Assembly: GCF_020520425.1 (NCBI RefSeq)
Contig: NC_079492.1
Location: 109,217,157 to 109,281,156 of the forward strand
Length of the DNA stretch: 64,000 nucleotides
DNA from: Spinacia oleracea
Taxonomy: Eukaryota; Streptophyta; Magnoliopsida; Caryophyllales; Amaranthaceae
Direction of reading: 5' to 3'
The translations under genes and the position numbers were made by a program. This document shows positions 1-13,039 of this stretch, piece by piece. A model generated the notes under the pieces. That model ran no database searches. It was not told the DNA's origin and saw only the letters and a program-made list of their open reading frames with translations. Every line of letters begins with the position of its first letter. Position 1 is the stretch's first letter.

Positions 1-839
1 AAATCTGCAGTTTCTTGCTTCATATTACTCCACCAGAATGTTGACTTCAAATCCTTGTATAATTTGCTTCCTCCGGGGTGAACAGAATATGGAGTGTTAT
101 GAGCTTCTTCTAAAACTCTCCGCTTCAAAACTTCATTCCTTGGAATGCATAGTCGTCCTTGAAACCTTAAGGTACCATCTTCTTGGATGACAAATCCAGG
201 TGACTTTCCTTTCTCTACATCGTTCCTTATTTTCTCCAACTCCAAGTCTCCAATTTGAGCTTCCTTTATCTCGTCCAACAAGGTTGGCCTTACTTCCATC
301 ATGTTCAAGCATGCACTTCCTTCCTTTCGGATTAACTCCACTTCCATTCTTCTTAAGTCTTTAGATATGGTTTCGGGAAGCTCTAAAATTGAGTTGACAC
401 GCGGTTTTCGACTTAAGGCATCGGCCACGACGTTGGCTTTTCCAGGATGATACAATATTTCAAGATCGTAGTCTTTGAGAAGTTCTAACCACCTTCGTTG
501 CCTTAGGTTGAGTTCTTTTTGAGTGAAAATATATTTAAGGCTTTTATGGTCGGTGAAGATTTGGCATGAGACACCATACAAATAATGTCTCCAGATTTTG
601 AGTGCAAACACTACAGCTGCAAGCTCTAAGTCATGGGTTGGATAATTTTGTTCGTGAACCTTAAGTTGGTGAGAAGCATAAGCAATGACCTTCCCATGTT
701 GCATCAAAACACATCCTAACCCAAGTTTGGAGGCATCACTATATACAACAAGGCCTTCGGTGCCTGAAGGAAGAGTAAGGACGGGTGCGGTAGTAAGACG
801 TTTCTTGAGTTCTTGAAAGGCTGACTCGCATTGTTCGGT

Positions 840-3389
840 CTACTCAAACTTAGTGGTTTTCTTCACAAGTCGGGTGATTGGTTGAGTTATTCTCGAGAAG
901 TCTTGTACGAACCTTCTATAATAACCAGCTAAACCCATAAAACTCCTTACTTCGGGAACATTTGTAGGTCTAGGCCACTCAACAATTGCTTTTACTTTTT
1001 GAGGGTCCACCGAAACTCCTTCAGCACATATGATATGACCTAAGAACGCTACCTCTTTTAACCAAAATTCACACTTTTGTAACTTGGCATATAATTGATT
1101 CTCTCTTAAAACTTCAAGGACTTTTCTCAAGTGTTCTTCGTGTTCCTTTGGACTTTTGGAGTATATCAAGATGTCATCAATGAAGACTACGACAAATTGG
1201 TCCAGGTAAGGTTTGAAAACTCGGTTCATTAGGTCCATGAAGACAGCAGGGGCATTAGTTAATCCAAAAGGCATGACTACAAACTCATAATGTCCATATC
1301 GGGTTCTAAAGGCGGTTATATGAATGTCTTCGGGTTTTATTCGAAGTTGGTGATATCCCGATCTCAAATCTATCTTTGAAAAAGTGGTTGCTCCTCGAAG
1401 TTGGTCGAACAAATCATCAATACGAGGTAAGGGATATCGATTCTTGATGGTGATCTTATTTAACTCTCGATAGTCAATACATAGCCTCAAACTTCCATCC
1501 TTTTTCCTTACAAACAAGACGGGTGCTCCCCAAGGTGAAACACTAGGTCGAATATACCCTTTTTCCAACAGTTCATCTAATTGTTTCTTTAACTCTTGTA
1601 ATTCTGCGGGTGCCATTCTATAAGGTGCTTTAGAGACAGGGGCAGATCCTGGAATTAGGTCAATGTTAAAATCTATTTCTCTTTGTGGGGGCATGCCAGG
1701 TATTTCTTCTGGGAATACGTCAGGGTAATCACATACTACGGGTATGTCAAACAAGTTCGGTTCTTTACTCTCCAAGACATTGCAAAGATATCCATAACAA
1801 CCTGTTTTAAGTAGCTTCAGGGCTTTCATGGTAGAGATTACCTTAACTTTTGGTTTACCTACCCTATTTCGGTATGACACCTTTTTCCCATCTAACCCTC
1901 TAAGGGTTACTCTATGGTGAAGGCAACTTATGTCACCATGATACTTTGACAACCAATCCATTCCCAAAATCACATCAAAGTCAGTTAGTTCGAATTGGAC
2001 TAGGTTACTCGGGAATTCACATCTTCCTATAGTGATTGGACAATCCTTATACATGACATCACAAGCCAAAGATTTTCCCGAAGGTATGGTCACAGACATG
2101 CTAGAAAATTCAGAACATGGTTTCAATTTTAGGCGTTTAGCAAATGATGAAGAAATAAATGAATGTGTAGCTCCCGAATCAAAAAGAACATAGGCGGGAT
2201 TAGAATGGATAAGGAAAGTACCAGTAATGACATCATTATTTCCATCAACTTCATCTTTCTGCATCACAAACACCCTTCCATTTTGCGGAGGTTTGCGCGG
2301 AGGATAACGGTTGAAGTTTCCATTACCACCGTTTCCGCGATTGGGGCCATTTTGTCCATTCTTGTTGTCGTTTGGGTATTGGGGTGCTGGTCGGGGGCAA
2401 TCCTTAACTTGGTGTTCCTTGCTCCCACATTTGTAGCATTGTCCAGTACCAACTCGACAATTCCTTTCAATATGACCACGTTTCCCGCATTTGTTGCACA
2501 CTTGAGGCCTGTTAGAGTGTTGATTATTTCCTCCATAGTTCCCAACATTTGGTTTCTTGTAGGACCCATGGCTTGAATTTCCTCCATGAGTGTTTCCTTT
2601 TCTCTTTGCATTTCCAATTATTTCTTCTCGCAGTTTCATCATTCTCTCCACGTTGATAGCTCTATCATACAACTCTTGATAAGAGTTGCTCAGGTAAGAA
2701 GATAGGCGCTCGCGGAGATCGAGGTTTAATCCACCTTCAAAGCGGTTCATCTTTTGCCTATCGGTGGAGACCATATCTGGGGCAAAACGGGAAAGCTCGT
2801 TGAATTTCACCGCATACTCCAAGACTGACATTTGTCGTTGCTTAAGATGGACGAAATCCGATTCCATTTGCAATTGCAGAGATTGTGGGTAAAATTGGTT
2901 TCGCATGGCTATCTTGAGCTTACCCCAACCAAATTCAGGATCATTTTGCATTCCTTTTGCGCTCTTCCACCAAAGATCGGCTTGCCCTTTTAGATAAAAG
3001 ACGGCAAAGTTCACCTTATTCTTATCCGGACATTGAGTAGCGTCGAACAACTTCTCCATATCGCTAAGCCGTTCCTCAAACTCCGTTGGGTCCGGTTTTC
3101 CATCATAAGTAGGTGGCTTATGGGAGGAAAACTTCTTGAACATGTTGGAGCATTCTTCTTCTTCAGTTCTTGTCTTTTGGCGATTCCCTTGTATAATTTC
3201 CATCATCATTAATTTTAACAATTCCATTTGATTATTGTTATTATTTTCGACTTGGGCGTCTCCAAAGATGGGATCGTTCCTTAGTTCATCAAGCCTTGCC
3301 CTTATTTCTTCAAGAGTCATTTCAGGTCCACGGTTTCCATTACCGTCATTGAGTTCATTGTTATCGGCGTCATTTCCGATTAAAGCCAT
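840..3389 (-). CDS. gag-protease-reverse transcriptase frame of the gypsy fossil
   Basis: This reading frame of 849 codons belongs to the gypsy element. The gag region (about residues 70-250) contains the [11 protein letters not shown] core of the retrotransposon gag family. Two CCHC zinc knuckles follow: [14 protein letters not shown] at 298-311 and [14 protein letters not shown] at 318-331. An aspartic protease has its [10 protein letters not shown] active site near 404 and a GMDW flap-side motif near 476. Reverse transcriptase has the [13 protein letters not shown] region near 652 and the catalytic FIDD at 736-739. The start codon at 3389 follows a 320-nt leader from the primer site. It is an element protein, not a host gene. 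Confidence 0.9.
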   Translation of the reverse strand: MALIGNDADNNELNDGNGNRGPEMTLEEIRARLDELRNDPIFGDAQVENNNNNQMELLKLMMMEIIQGNRQKTRTEEEECSNMFKKFSSHKPPTYDGKPDPTEFEERLSDMEKLFDATQCPDKNKVNFAVFYLKGQADLWWKSAKGMQNDPEFGWGKLKIAMRNQFYPQSLQLQMESDFVHLKQRQMSVLEYAVKFNELSRFAPDMVSTDRQKMNRFEGGLNLDLRERLSSYLSNSYQELYDRAINVERMMKLREEIIGNAKRKGNTHGGNSSHGSYKKPNVGNYGGNNQHSNRPQVCNKCGKRGHIERNCRVGTGQCYKCGSKEHQVKDCPRPAPQYPNDNKNGQNGPNRGNGGNGNFNRYPPRKPPQNGRVFVMQKDEVDGNNDVITGTFLIHSNPAYVLFDSGATHSFISSSFAKRLKLKPCSEFSSMSVTIPSGKSLACDVMYKDCPITIGRCEFPSNLVQFELTDFDVILGMDWLSKYHGDISCLHHRVTLRGLDGKKVSYRNRVGKPKVKVISTMKALKLLKTGCYGYLCNVLESKEPNLFDIPVVCDYPDVFPEEIPGMPPQREIDFNIDLIPGSAPVSKAPYRMAPAELQELKKQLDELLEKGYIRPSVSPWGAPVLFVRKKDGSLRLCIDYRELNKITIKNRYPLPRIDDLFDQLRGATTFSKIDLRSGYHQLRIKPEDIHITAFRTRYGHYEFVVMPFGLTNAPAVFMDLMNRVFKPYLDQFVVVFIDDILIYSKSPKEHEEHLRKVLEVLRENQLYAKLQKCEFWLKEVAFLGHIICAEGVSVDPQKVKAIVEWPRPTNVPEVRSFMGLAGYYRRFVQDFSRITQPITRLVKKTTKFE

Positions 3390-3707
3390 ACTCTACATGT
3401 AAGTAATTCATATAAGAAATTACGTACTTGACATTCATAAATACATAATTACTTGCAACCTCATGTGCAATCTATCACAAAATATTTAAGAAAAACGTTC
3501 CCATTTCCCCGTTCCTATCACTCACGCTCATTTAAAAGTTTAGTTAAAAATCCTAATTTCAATTAGAACTCAATCTTCAATCTTAATCCTCAAATTCTTC
3601 AATTGTTCTAATTTCTTCACTATCACCTATTTTAGTTCATTTTATTCCTAAAGTGCATTTATTAGCATAAAGCCCACAAGGCTTCATTTTTCGGTCTCAG
3701 AACCTTT

Positions 3708-3720
3708 GCTCTTGATACCA
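3708..3720 (-). other. Primer binding site of the gypsy element
   Basis: The minus strand reads TGGTATCAAGAGC just inside the LTR edge. This closely resembles the TGGTATCAGAGC site complementary to initiator tRNA-Met used by many plant LTR retrotransposons. It marks the start of the internal region. Confidence 0.75.
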
Positions 3721-4885
3721 ATCTGTAACGCCCCGACTTCTAATCAATTTTATTGAGTTAATTAATCTATAATTAGCAGCGGAATCCTAATTTAGTCGGT
3801 GCGTCACATGCCGTACCTCTCTATTGAGAGATACAAGGCGCATAATTCAATATTAAAGTAAACTAATATTAATGAAACAAAAGACTCGTGATATTAACTA
3901 AATTGTCATAATACAAACCGTAAAAATTCTTAGAATTAAAGCTAGAGTTTTAGTACATAATTAACTACTAAGTTTATTTATTCAACTTAAATAACCTTGC
4001 TTTAACGGATACGTCCTCACCACTAATCCATCCCGTTGTCCTCTTCGGTACCTAAAACCAAAAGCAATATCATGAGCCGAGGCCCAGTAACAACTACCCT
4101 AACAACGTAAATTCATTTCAATTCATTTTATTTGCAAACAGAAGAAGAGTAGAATATTGTAAAACCTTTTTGCAAATCATTTCATAAAATCTTTTGCAAT
4201 TCAAGATAAACAATAAGATGAAATATAATACTTTTCCATTATATTATTAAAAACATTCATTCATGGTTACTGGCGATTATGAACAGAATGTAGGACGTCT
4301 CCCACCAGATCGTACCATCATAATCAGACAGAAACAGACGTTACCCATTATGGGGTAGCGAGGTACGAGGGTACGTGCACGACCATAATCAGAATCAGAA
4401 TCAGAACAGAACATAACAGATCAAATACTGCCAGAACCTTGTCTTTCACTTTTCATTATCATGTTTCGTTTCTTATTCATGGGTTGACAGAATAACATTT
4501 CATAATTATAAATCATGCTTCGCAAATCTCATAAAAATCATAATTGAAATAAAAGAGAATCCCACAATCCAAACAAGAATCATCTTATAAACATGGTTGT
4601 AAATCATACATCATTTCTCAAATTCATAAATCATTTCCATAAACGCATTTATGAAGGGGATTGTGGGTGTTAACAATAGATGTTACCTCAACCTCTATTA
4701 GCACTCGTTTTCCTTACTTTCGATGAGCCGTTCTTCTTGAGCTCCAAGGACCTCTTCTTGTTTATTAAATAATTAATATTAGTAACTCGATTGAATTAAT
4801 AAAACGACTTATAAAATAAAATTATCTTTTTAACTTTTCGAAAAACGTTAATTATAAAATAATTAATAGAAGTACTTTTATATTC

Positions 4886-4887
4886 TT

Positions 4888-4925
<38 letters not shown>

Positions 4926-4929
4926 TAAC

Positions 4930-4998
<69 letters not shown>

Positions 4999-5015
4999 TA
5001 ATAATAATAATAATA
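4886..5015. repeat. (AAT)n microsatellite inside the LTR
   Basis: A run of roughly 40 AAT/ATA triplets with a few AAC interruptions lies within the gypsy LTR. Its length is probably polymorphic. Confidence 0.9.
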
Positions 5016-5705
5016 TCGTTAAAATTTATATTTCAATAACAACGACTTTATTAAATAATTAAAGTAACTTCAAAACACAGAAAAATAATTAAAACGTTAT
5101 AATCTAAATAGAAACGAAAACGAAAATAAAAATAGAATAGCAAAAATATAGCAATAAATAAATAAGGCTTTAGAAAATGAGAATGGGCCAACTTACTCTT
5201 TAATGGGTCAAGGGAATATGAACTTGGGTCCTTTAAATTTACTATTTTGTTTTTAAAGACCATATGTTGGGCTTGTTTACAGAGAAAAGGCACGAGGAAA
5301 GGAGGAGGGGAAGGGGGAGTTGCGTGAGGTTGGTGCGCAGCTTGGGCTGGGGTGGCGTCGGTTTTGCAGGTGGCAAGGAGGGAGGTGGCCGCGGGTTTTT
5401 GGTGGTGGTGGTTTCCGATGGGCTGCAGCGAGAAGGGAGGGGAGAGAAGGGGGCCGCGAAAGAGGAACGAAGACAGAGGGAGGAGTGGGCGACGGGAAGA
5501 GGAGGGAGGACGGCGAGCAGGAGGGCGGCGAGGTGGCTAGACGCCGACGCGAGGCCGCCTTCAGGTGGCCGGCGGTGGTCGGTGGTTGTAAAAGCAGGGA
5601 GTTTTTAATTTGATTTTTAAATGAATTTTCTTGAATTTAAACTTGCTGAAATTTTGAGGATGGGTTTGCAATCGATTTGTGAATTGAATTGAGTAAATTC
5701 TTGCT

Positions 5706-5714
5706 CTATTTATA
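5706..5714 (-). promoter_or_regulatory. TATA box of the LTR
   Basis: TATAAATAG is read on the minus strand about 690 bp into the LTR. This is the expected position of the U3 promoter. Transcription would run leftwards through the GC-rich leader towards gag. Inference from motif and position only. Confidence 0.5.
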
Positions 5715-6402
5715 GGTGAAATGGTGTGAGAAATCAGATTGAAAATCAAATTTGATTGGATGATTTGGGTGGTGATTCTTGTGGAGGATAAGGTTGGTGA
5801 TGGTGTTTGGATTGATGGGTTACACGTAGAAGAAGATGAGCAGTGGATTTGCAACTTGCAAGAAGCTTCCATGGATGTATGATGATGAATATGGTGATGA
5901 TGGTGAAGAAGATGATGATGCGTGATGTTTGATGATGGTGGTGTTGAGATTTTTGTTTCCCTTTTTCTTTTGGGTTTAAAATTCTGATTTAGGATGGCAT
6001 TTTGATGGGCTTGAATGGCTTATTTGTTTGGGCTTGACTATGTAATGTTGAAACAATTGACCCAATTAATTAGAACAAGTTTTAGAAAAATAATTGCTCG
6101 TATCAAATTACCACGAATTAAGTTTTAAAATCATAATTTCATAAATAGATATAAAAATAATTAATCATAATATCAATAATGAATATAAATTAATATAATT
6201 TATAAAATATTAAAATCGATTAAAACAATAGCTTAGTAAATCGATAAATTATAACGTAATCCAAAACGTTTTAATAATATAATAATAACCGAAAGAATAA
6301 ATATAAACGAAATTTATTTCACTCGTTTTAAAAAGAATTTCAAAATTTCGAATTAAGACTAATTGTTATTAATAAATATGTTTTAAAATATGGGGTATTA
6401 CA

Positions 6403-7965
6403 TCTCCAGTCATCCAAATACCTCTCAGCAAGATATAGAGAACTAACCTTCGAGTTCTTATGTTGGTGGCCACAAATGTGATTTAATCTCAAGCTCTTGA
6501 TTTAGAAGGTTTCCTAATTTTTCAGTTTTCTGCAATGAATCTTAAACCTACATTTTCTCTTTTGCTTACAGGTACATTGTAATATCCTAGCTCTTTTCCA
6601 TGGGCAGCCACACCTTTTGGCACGATATACACTCACTCTCGTGTTGCTGTTATGCAAGTAATAATAATCATAACCTTTTTCTATAACATGATTCCTAAGA
6701 GCTTTCCTAAAATTCGTGTTTGATGGAAACTTCAAACCTTTGCTTAATACAATGTTGCTCCTACAATCAATTCTGCTCCTACAATCAATTCTCGGGTTAA
6801 ATACAGGATATTCAGGCCCTTCATCATCTGATCCAAGAAACCTGACAACCTCATCATCACTATCGTTCAAGTCAACATCATTAGGAAGCTCAATCGCACA
6901 CTCCTCGTCTTCATCATCCTCCTCTTCTAGCTCATCCAAACATTCAGTTCTATTGCCCCCACCTAAACTCCTTGTCATTCTTTCACCGATTTTTGGATCC
7001 ACATTTTCATGGAAAAAATCATCATTACTTTTATCTTCAAAGTACCCCTCACTCAAGCATACATCACTATAATCACTTTTTGATTCATCAGAGTAATTAG
7101 AGTTATCATACCTAGCGTCGTTGTCTAAAATTCCTAAGAGCTCATCTTCTTCAAGGATTACATGTAAGTCAGGCATAACATCTTCATCCTTAACTGATAA
7201 ACTATTAGGTGTATTTCTACTACATGTACTTTTCTTTTTGTTTGAGATGATGGGCAGCTTATCTCATGTTGAATTATCATAACCAGTAGGTGTAAAAGTG
7301 TTGCTAAAAGACCATTGAGTGTTGTTTTGTGTCAAAATAATGGTGTATATGTGTTTTGCGGGCTTTTTTTATTTTTATTTTTTATATGGCAGATATGCTT
7401 GATCTGGAGTGATTGCTGTTTTTTTGAGCTGATGTGGTTAAAAAAGGGGTGTGGTTTTGGGTGAGAGCTGCAATATAAGAGGATAAAAAGGGTGTGGTTG
7501 TGTTGTTATCCTTTCCAGATCCAGGGTTATCACTATTGTTGACTAGATTATCATGTGAGACCCCCCCTCCTTGCCTAGTGTTTGATGATTCTCCCCCTCT
7601 ACTCATGCCCATGTCACAACCTCTTGTATTTTCATGCATGACATATAAGTGAAGCCATCTATCATTCTACGGAGCTTGCAAAAACTCAAAAATGCCCATA
7701 TCACTTTTGATCTCCTTTCTACCACTAAACAAACTACAACCACGCTTCCTAAACCAAATTTGTCCAACATTTAATTTGCATAATCCAATCCACTCTTAAT
7801 CCAATGTACAAATTCAAAATAACAGAACTCATCAACATTTGGATGCAAAGCAACCCTATAATAACTCGTTTTCTTTTCATATGTTTTTTGTATTTTTTTT
7901 TTTTTTTAATTGTTTGTGACAAACTGTCCACCATGGTAAAGTCTAATATTAGTTGTTGGAAGCAT
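6403..7965 (-). pseudogene. Mutator-like (MuDR) transposase N-terminal relic
   Basis: This is a decayed transposase of a Mutator-like DNA transposon. From the 5' end (7965) there is a recognisable plant MULE N-terminus with the LYHGGQFV motif, followed by the PNVDEFCYFEFVHWIK block. A long acidic linker follows (an Asp/Glu/Ser-rich stretch, 6850-7176). Then comes the MuDR DNA-binding region, with FPSNTNFRKALRNHVIEKGYD, CGCPWKRARIL and an HICGHQHKNSK zinc-binding motif. The pieces lie in different frames with stops between them, for example TAA after DYAN near 7777 and TAG after CRKLKN near 6514. The catalytic DDE part is missing because the gypsy LTR begins directly after YLDDWR at 6403. The remainder presumably lies left of the window. 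No MULE terminal repeat was identified. Confidence 0.75.
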
Positions 7966-8216
7966 TTTAAATCAAGGATAATCGATATTTATCCTACCAT
8001 TAAACCTGATGCGAACCTGTAATCCAACCAACACTAATTTCAAATTCAACAATTTATCAATATAAAACATGACAAAATATCCACCATACAATACTTAAAA
8101 AAATAAAAAAGATGCGTGAGAGTCCAAATTAAACGTTAATCTACGCAAATTGTGTATGAAATCAAAGTTAATTCATATAACATAGCAAAGTTCTTTTCTT
8201 TTCCCAATTTATCAAA
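7966..8216. other. Intervening AT-rich DNA, probably MULE leader
   Basis: This short AT-rich stretch lies between the MULE transposase start and the LINE tail. I see no gene. It may be the upstream part of the MULE, but no terminal inverted repeat could be recognised. Confidence 0.3.
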
Positions 8217-8364
8217 TTTTTTTTTTTTTTGGCAAGCAAGTAATAATTTTATTGATCAACCAACTCAACCATTACAAACAGTCCCCTGAATGGTCCCAAC
8301 AGACCAAACAGGCAACAGGACAACAAAAGGCTAGGAACACCAAGCCAAACAAGACCCTAGCTCC

Positions 8365-11300
8365 TCAAAGGCTAAAAAACCAATCCTTATCTCTATTACA
8401 AGTTTTCTGACTAAGCAAGTTTGTCACTCTACTCTTAACTTCAGTTTGGATGATTTTGACAGTGCTCTTAATCACTGGTACTTGAGCTCTCCAAACAGCT
8501 GAGTTCCTAGCTTTCCAGATGTGATAAACTAGGCCAGCTACAGCTGTGTACATAACTGTCTTCTGTACCTTGCTCTTGGCATATCTTTGAATATGTTTGA
8601 GGAGGATAGCAACAGAATTCCTGCTGTGTTGGAAACCCAGCCAACTCATAATCTGGTTCTTACAGTTGACACTGAAATGGCAATCAAAGAAGAGATGGTT
8701 TGCTGTTTCTGAATGTGTACCACAAAGGGGGCAAAGGTCATCAGACCCTACCATTAACTTATACAACCTGTCTTTTGTTTTCAGTCTATCAAGCATAGTA
8801 AGCCAAAGAATGAATCTGTGTTTTGGCACAGAAAGTCTGTTCCACACATATTGTTGCCAATGAACCTTATCAGTTTGATGACATAGAGTAGTGTAGGTTT
8901 CTTTGATAGAGTACTTAGATGTTCTCAGCCACTGGTGAGAATGCAAAAGAGTGTTGCAACTGTTCTTCACCAAGCAAACATACTTCACCACCCAGCTTGC
9001 TGCAGTAGGGGCAATGAAGTCATCCCAATTCTTATTTTTCACATAAACAGAATGAATCCATTTCACCCATAAATTGTCTTGTTTTCTAGAAATAGCCCAT
9101 GCTAGTTTTCCCACTGCAGCTTGGTTCCATAGGAGCAGATTTCTGAATCCCAAACCACCCTGATTTTTTGGAAGACAAAGTTTATCCCATGCCACAGGGC
9201 CAGGTCTGGAATCATCATAGTTCCCATACCAAAGGAAGGATCTGCAAATGGAGTTGATTCTTTTCAGGACAGTTTTGGGGAAAATAAACATTTGTGACCA
9301 ATAGACAGTCACACTCATAAGCACAGTATTAACCAATAGAGCTCTCCCAGCAAAGGAAAGATGTCTTGAACTCCAAGTTTTTATTTTGGAGGTCATTTTA
9401 ACAATGAGAGAATCACAGTCACTAGCTTTCAACTTCAGAGGGGAGACAGGAACACCCAGATATTTGAATGGGAGAGAACCCATGCCAAAACCAGTCAACT
9501 CAGTAAAAGAGGGGAGTTGATGATCTGGAATTCCACAGCAGTACAGGGAAGACTTGTGAGGGTTAACCATGAGTCCAGTGGTGTTAGAAAACACACCAAA
9601 CCCATCCATCATGAGTTGAACTGTTTCCTTTTCTCCTTTACAGAACATGAGGAGGTCATCAGCAAAGCATAAATGATTAAGTTTCATAGGTCTACACCTG
9701 GAATGAAACTTGAAAGAGGGGTGTTCACCTACTGTTTGCATAGCCCTTGAGAAGTACTCCATGCATAGGGTGAAGAGCAAGGGAGACAAGGGGTCCCCTT
9801 GTCTTAACCCTCTTCTAGGATGAATCAATGCAGAAGGGGTACCATTAATCAAGATGGAATACTGAGTGGTGGTGAGGCAAGTCATAATGAGTTTAACAAA
9901 ATGGCTAGGGAAACCAAGATCAAGCATAATCTCCTCAATGAAATCCCACTCAACAGTATCATAAGCCTTTTTAAGATCCAGCTTCATAAGACAGTTAGCC
10001 TGCTGTTGCCCTTTCCTATAGATCTTGACAATGTCTTGACACACAAGAACATTGTGAAGAATGGATCTGCCAGAAACAAATGCTCCTTGGTTATGGGAGA
10101 TAATGTCAGGGAGAACTCCACCTAGCTTCCCACAAAGAAGCTTAGAAATGCATTTGTAAAGCACTGAACAACATGCTATGGGTCTAAAATCACCAACTGA
10201 AGAAGGGACACTGACTTTGGGGATCAAAGTGATGGAAGTCACATTAATCTCCTTCAACATTTTTCCAGTTCTGAGGAAATCATTAATGGCAGCATGCATA
10301 TCATTCTTAATGAGATCCCAAGTGCATTTAAAAAAGTGACTATTGAACCCATCCAATCCTGGTGCCTTAGTGCTTGGGATATCATCTAACACTCTTTTAA
10401 TATCCTCCATGGAGAAATTGCAAATCAACATATTAACATGATCCTCAGTCAGTCTTGGCCCTCTATCCATGATTGCCTTCTTGATAGGAGATCTAGTATC
10501 CATTCTTGCCTCAAATAAGTTTCTGTAAAAATCCATAAAGGCTTCCTGAACTTTTTCCACTGAATTCACCCATTCACCAGTGGAATTCTGAATAGAGTGG
10601 ATGTTGTTGTGTTTTCTTCTCTGTCTGATACTCTGGTGGAAAGCTCTGCTATTCTCATCACCTTATTGAAGCCAGTGAGCTTTAGAAATTTGGTGAAGGA
10701 AAGAAAGATGGTTCTCATTTGCAGTTCTGTATGCAGCAGCAATTGTTTTTTCTTCTGTTGCTAGAGTGAAATTGGTAGGGTCATTATGGAGCTTGTTTTG
10801 AATAGCAGCAAGTTGGTGTTGCAGTTGAGTTTTGGTTGCTTCAAGATTACTATAACCAGATTTATTCAGGACCCTTAGATCCTGTTTGATCCATTTGAGT
10901 TTCTGAGTGATTCTAAACATGTGGCATCCATAGACAAACCTGTGCCAGTGTCTTTCCACCAGTGGAAGAAAGTCAGGAGATGAAGTCCACATGTTATAAA
11001 ACCTGAAGGGTTTCTTTGACTGATTGGTAGTGAAGGTATTCAATATCATAGGGCAATGATCATAGGTCCCTTCAGGCAGATACATTGCTTCAGCAGTAGC
11101 AAACATGTCATCCCAAGCAGTATTGGACAACACTCTATCTATTCTGGAGAAAACCCTAGCCTCCCCTTCCTGCTTGTTATTCCAAGTGAAATGCCTTCCA
11201 ACTGTCTTGACTTGTGAGAGTTTGCAAGTGGCCATGCAGTTCCTCATTGGTTTGATATCAGCCAACCTCACAGGTGAGCCAATTCTGTCCTCCATTTCCA

Positions 11301-11736
11301 TGATGGAATTGAAATCTCCCATAATCAACCATGCATGCTGGTTAAGGGAGGCAAAAGAAGACAAGGTGGACCATAAAGGTTCTCTCTCAGCAGGAGTGTT
11401 GAAACCATAAATGAATGAACAAAAAAACCCCTTATCGGAGCTTCTTACAGTGATGTATGTGTGGATCAACTGACTTCCCATATGGATGATATCCATTTTG
11501 AACACATCAGGGTCCCAGGCAAGAATAATCCTACCATTATAATGACAACTTAGATTGGTGGTAAAGCACCAGTTTGGGCAAACTGTGAGATACAAATCAC
11601 CCATTCTTGGTGCTTTAACCCTTGTTTCCAGGAGGCTAAACAATTTAATGTTGTGAGATTGGATCAGTTGTCTCACATTAATCTGTTTTGAGTGTTTGTT
11701 CAACCCCCTGACATTCCAGCAAAGAATTCTATCCAT
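8365..11736 (-). pseudogene. LINE ORF2 (endonuclease and reverse transcriptase), one nonsense codon
   Basis: ORF2 starts at 11736 (MDRILCWNVRGLN), overlapping the end of ORF1 by ATGGATAG. The apurinic-type endonuclease has WNVRG, the LLETR glutamate, GDFNS, SRIDRVL and a YDHCPM motif. After a linker the reverse transcriptase shows APGLDGFNSHFFK, the GLRQGDPLSPLLF block and the catalytic FADD (CFADDLLMF) near 9665. The C-terminus has a zf-RVT domain (CPLCGTHSETANHLFFDC). The only break is a TAA at 10663-10665, in HWLQ*GDENSRAFH. The same frame resumes on both sides, about 1,123 codons in total. It encodes the nicking and copying activities of target-primed reverse transcription. Confidence 0.9.
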
Positions 11737-13039
11737 TAGACAAAGGGGATGTCACCCCCCTGTCTGATGGACTCACAGTGCTTAACAACACCTCCTTTTC
11801 TTCATGAACAACCTCAGTATCGGAATCAGATAATGTTTGGAATGAGTTTGCAGTGACCACTGGTTTCAATTGTCTGCTGATTGTCTTGCTGAACTTAGTG
11901 GCTTGAACAAAACCATCTCCTAGTGGCACAGGAGGTGGCACAGGTGCAGTGACTGGTTGAGTTGCTTTCTTTACCCAAATTTTCCTAGCATTTCCAGTTT
12001 GTTTCTTGCTACAATGATCATGAGTGTGGCCCATCCCCTTGCATACAGAACATGTAATTGGTAACCAATCATAGTTAACCTGCTGGCTAACCATAATGCC
12101 TATTTCATTCCTGAAATGGATCACATTAGGGAATTCTTGATCAATCTGCACCTCAATCATGACTCTGGCAAACATCAGTTTGTCCCTATTTTTTGTGGCT
12201 TGATCAACTTTGATCAATCATCCAAGTTGGCTCACAATCTTGCCTAGGCTTTTCTCCCCCCAGTACTTAACATCCAAACCATGCAACTGAATCCAAATAG
12301 GCAGTTTCTTAACAGGATCTTTGCTAAAATTAACATCAGCAGACCAAGGTTTCACCACTAGTGGTTTGGAATCAAAAAATTGGTATCCCCCCTGCAACAC
12401 CTTGGAGCAATTCTCCATTGTTGTAAAGCGTACCATGTAGATACCCCTTCCCACCTGTGCAACCTTATCTACCCCATACTTCCCCCAGATTCTGCGCACA
12501 TAGCCCTCCATAACATTCTGGGGTGGGTTAGCCCCAATCACATAGCAAACAACAGCTGATTCCCAGTAAGCAATTTCATCTTTAATATCATCAAATTCAA
12601 TCTGGACTATGGGGGTTTGGGTACTAGATACAGTATTAACAACATTGTCATCAAGAATCACAGCATTATGTTGAGACAGATTATCATCATCATTCATAGA
12701 TTGAAACAGAGTATTCCCGCCAATATTTGAATGTGAAAAATGGGTACGAACATCCTTACCACTGTGTAATCCACTTAGCCACGCATTAAAGTCTCCTCTG
12801 ATTTGTGATTGTTGTTGCAAATCTCTTAAGCTTGATTTTGGGGTTAATATTTGATTGAAATCGTCCGATTGATTTTCTGGGTTTATCGAGTGTTCGGAAA
12901 CATCATCGGAATCTGCCATTGATGTACCCTTGTCAAGCTTAGGATTAGGTCGGCCCTTCTGTTGCACTTTAGTTGTCTTATTCTTTGACTTGCTTCCACC
13001 ATTGTTGTGTTTTTGAGCTTGCTTGCGCGTGTTTGCCAT
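11729..13039 (-). pseudogene. LINE ORF1 (gag-like nucleic-acid-binding protein), one nonsense codon
   Basis: ORF1 probably starts at the ATG at 13039 (MANTRKQAQKHN), in a good context (GCCATGG). The N-terminal third is basic and low in complexity. A DUF4283-type domain follows, with the YWESAVVCYVIGANPP and GIYMVRF motifs and the conserved IQLHGLDVKYW. After a linker comes a CCHC knuckle (CSVCKGMGHTHDHC) near 12030. The single break is a TGA at 12218-12220, between VSQLG and LIKVDQATKNRDK. The frame continues directly after it. A CGA to TGA change at a CpG would explain it, which is an inference. The protein would bind the LINE RNA in the ribonucleoprotein particle. Confidence 0.85.

Larger units (their letters stand above)
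1..6402 (-). mobile_element. Ty3/gypsy LTR retrotransposon, Tekay/Del-like chromovirus (partial)
   Basis: An LTR retrotransposon fossil lies on the minus strand and runs off the left edge of the window. Reading leftwards it has a long 5' LTR (3724-6402), a primer binding site, an untranslated leader, a gag-protease-RT frame (840-3389), RNase H (about 420-800, with a YSDAS core and an HKSLKYIF motif) and the start of the integrase zinc-binding region (about 1-110). Domain order RT-RNaseH-INT is that of Ty3/gypsy. The RT wording around [20 protein letters not shown] and the 2.7-kb LTR fit the Tekay/Del lineage as I know it. The copy looks mostly whole in the visible part, with about one break. 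The second LTR and the target duplication lie outside the window, so age cannot be estimated. It sits inside a Mutator-like transposase relic. Confidence 0.9.
3724..6402 (-). repeat. 5' LTR of the gypsy element
   Basis: On the minus strand the LTR opens with TGTAATACCCC and closes with GGGGCGTTACA, a common terminal pair in plant Ty3/gypsy LTRs. The length is 2679 bp. The inner edge lies 3 bp from a tRNA-complementary primer site, which fixes that boundary. A TATA box is visible on the minus strand at 5706-5714. A (AAT)n tract and an unusual GC-rich, purine-rich block (about 5264-5600) lie in the part that would be transcribed. The partner LTR is outside the window. Confidence 0.85.

Noticed and set aside
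5264-5872. Overlapping ORFs rich in Arg/Gly or Ser/Thr (5264-5608, 5320-5613, 5561-5872)
   Set aside because: They fall in a purine-biased block of the gypsy LTR. Composition explains the open frames and no domain is visible.
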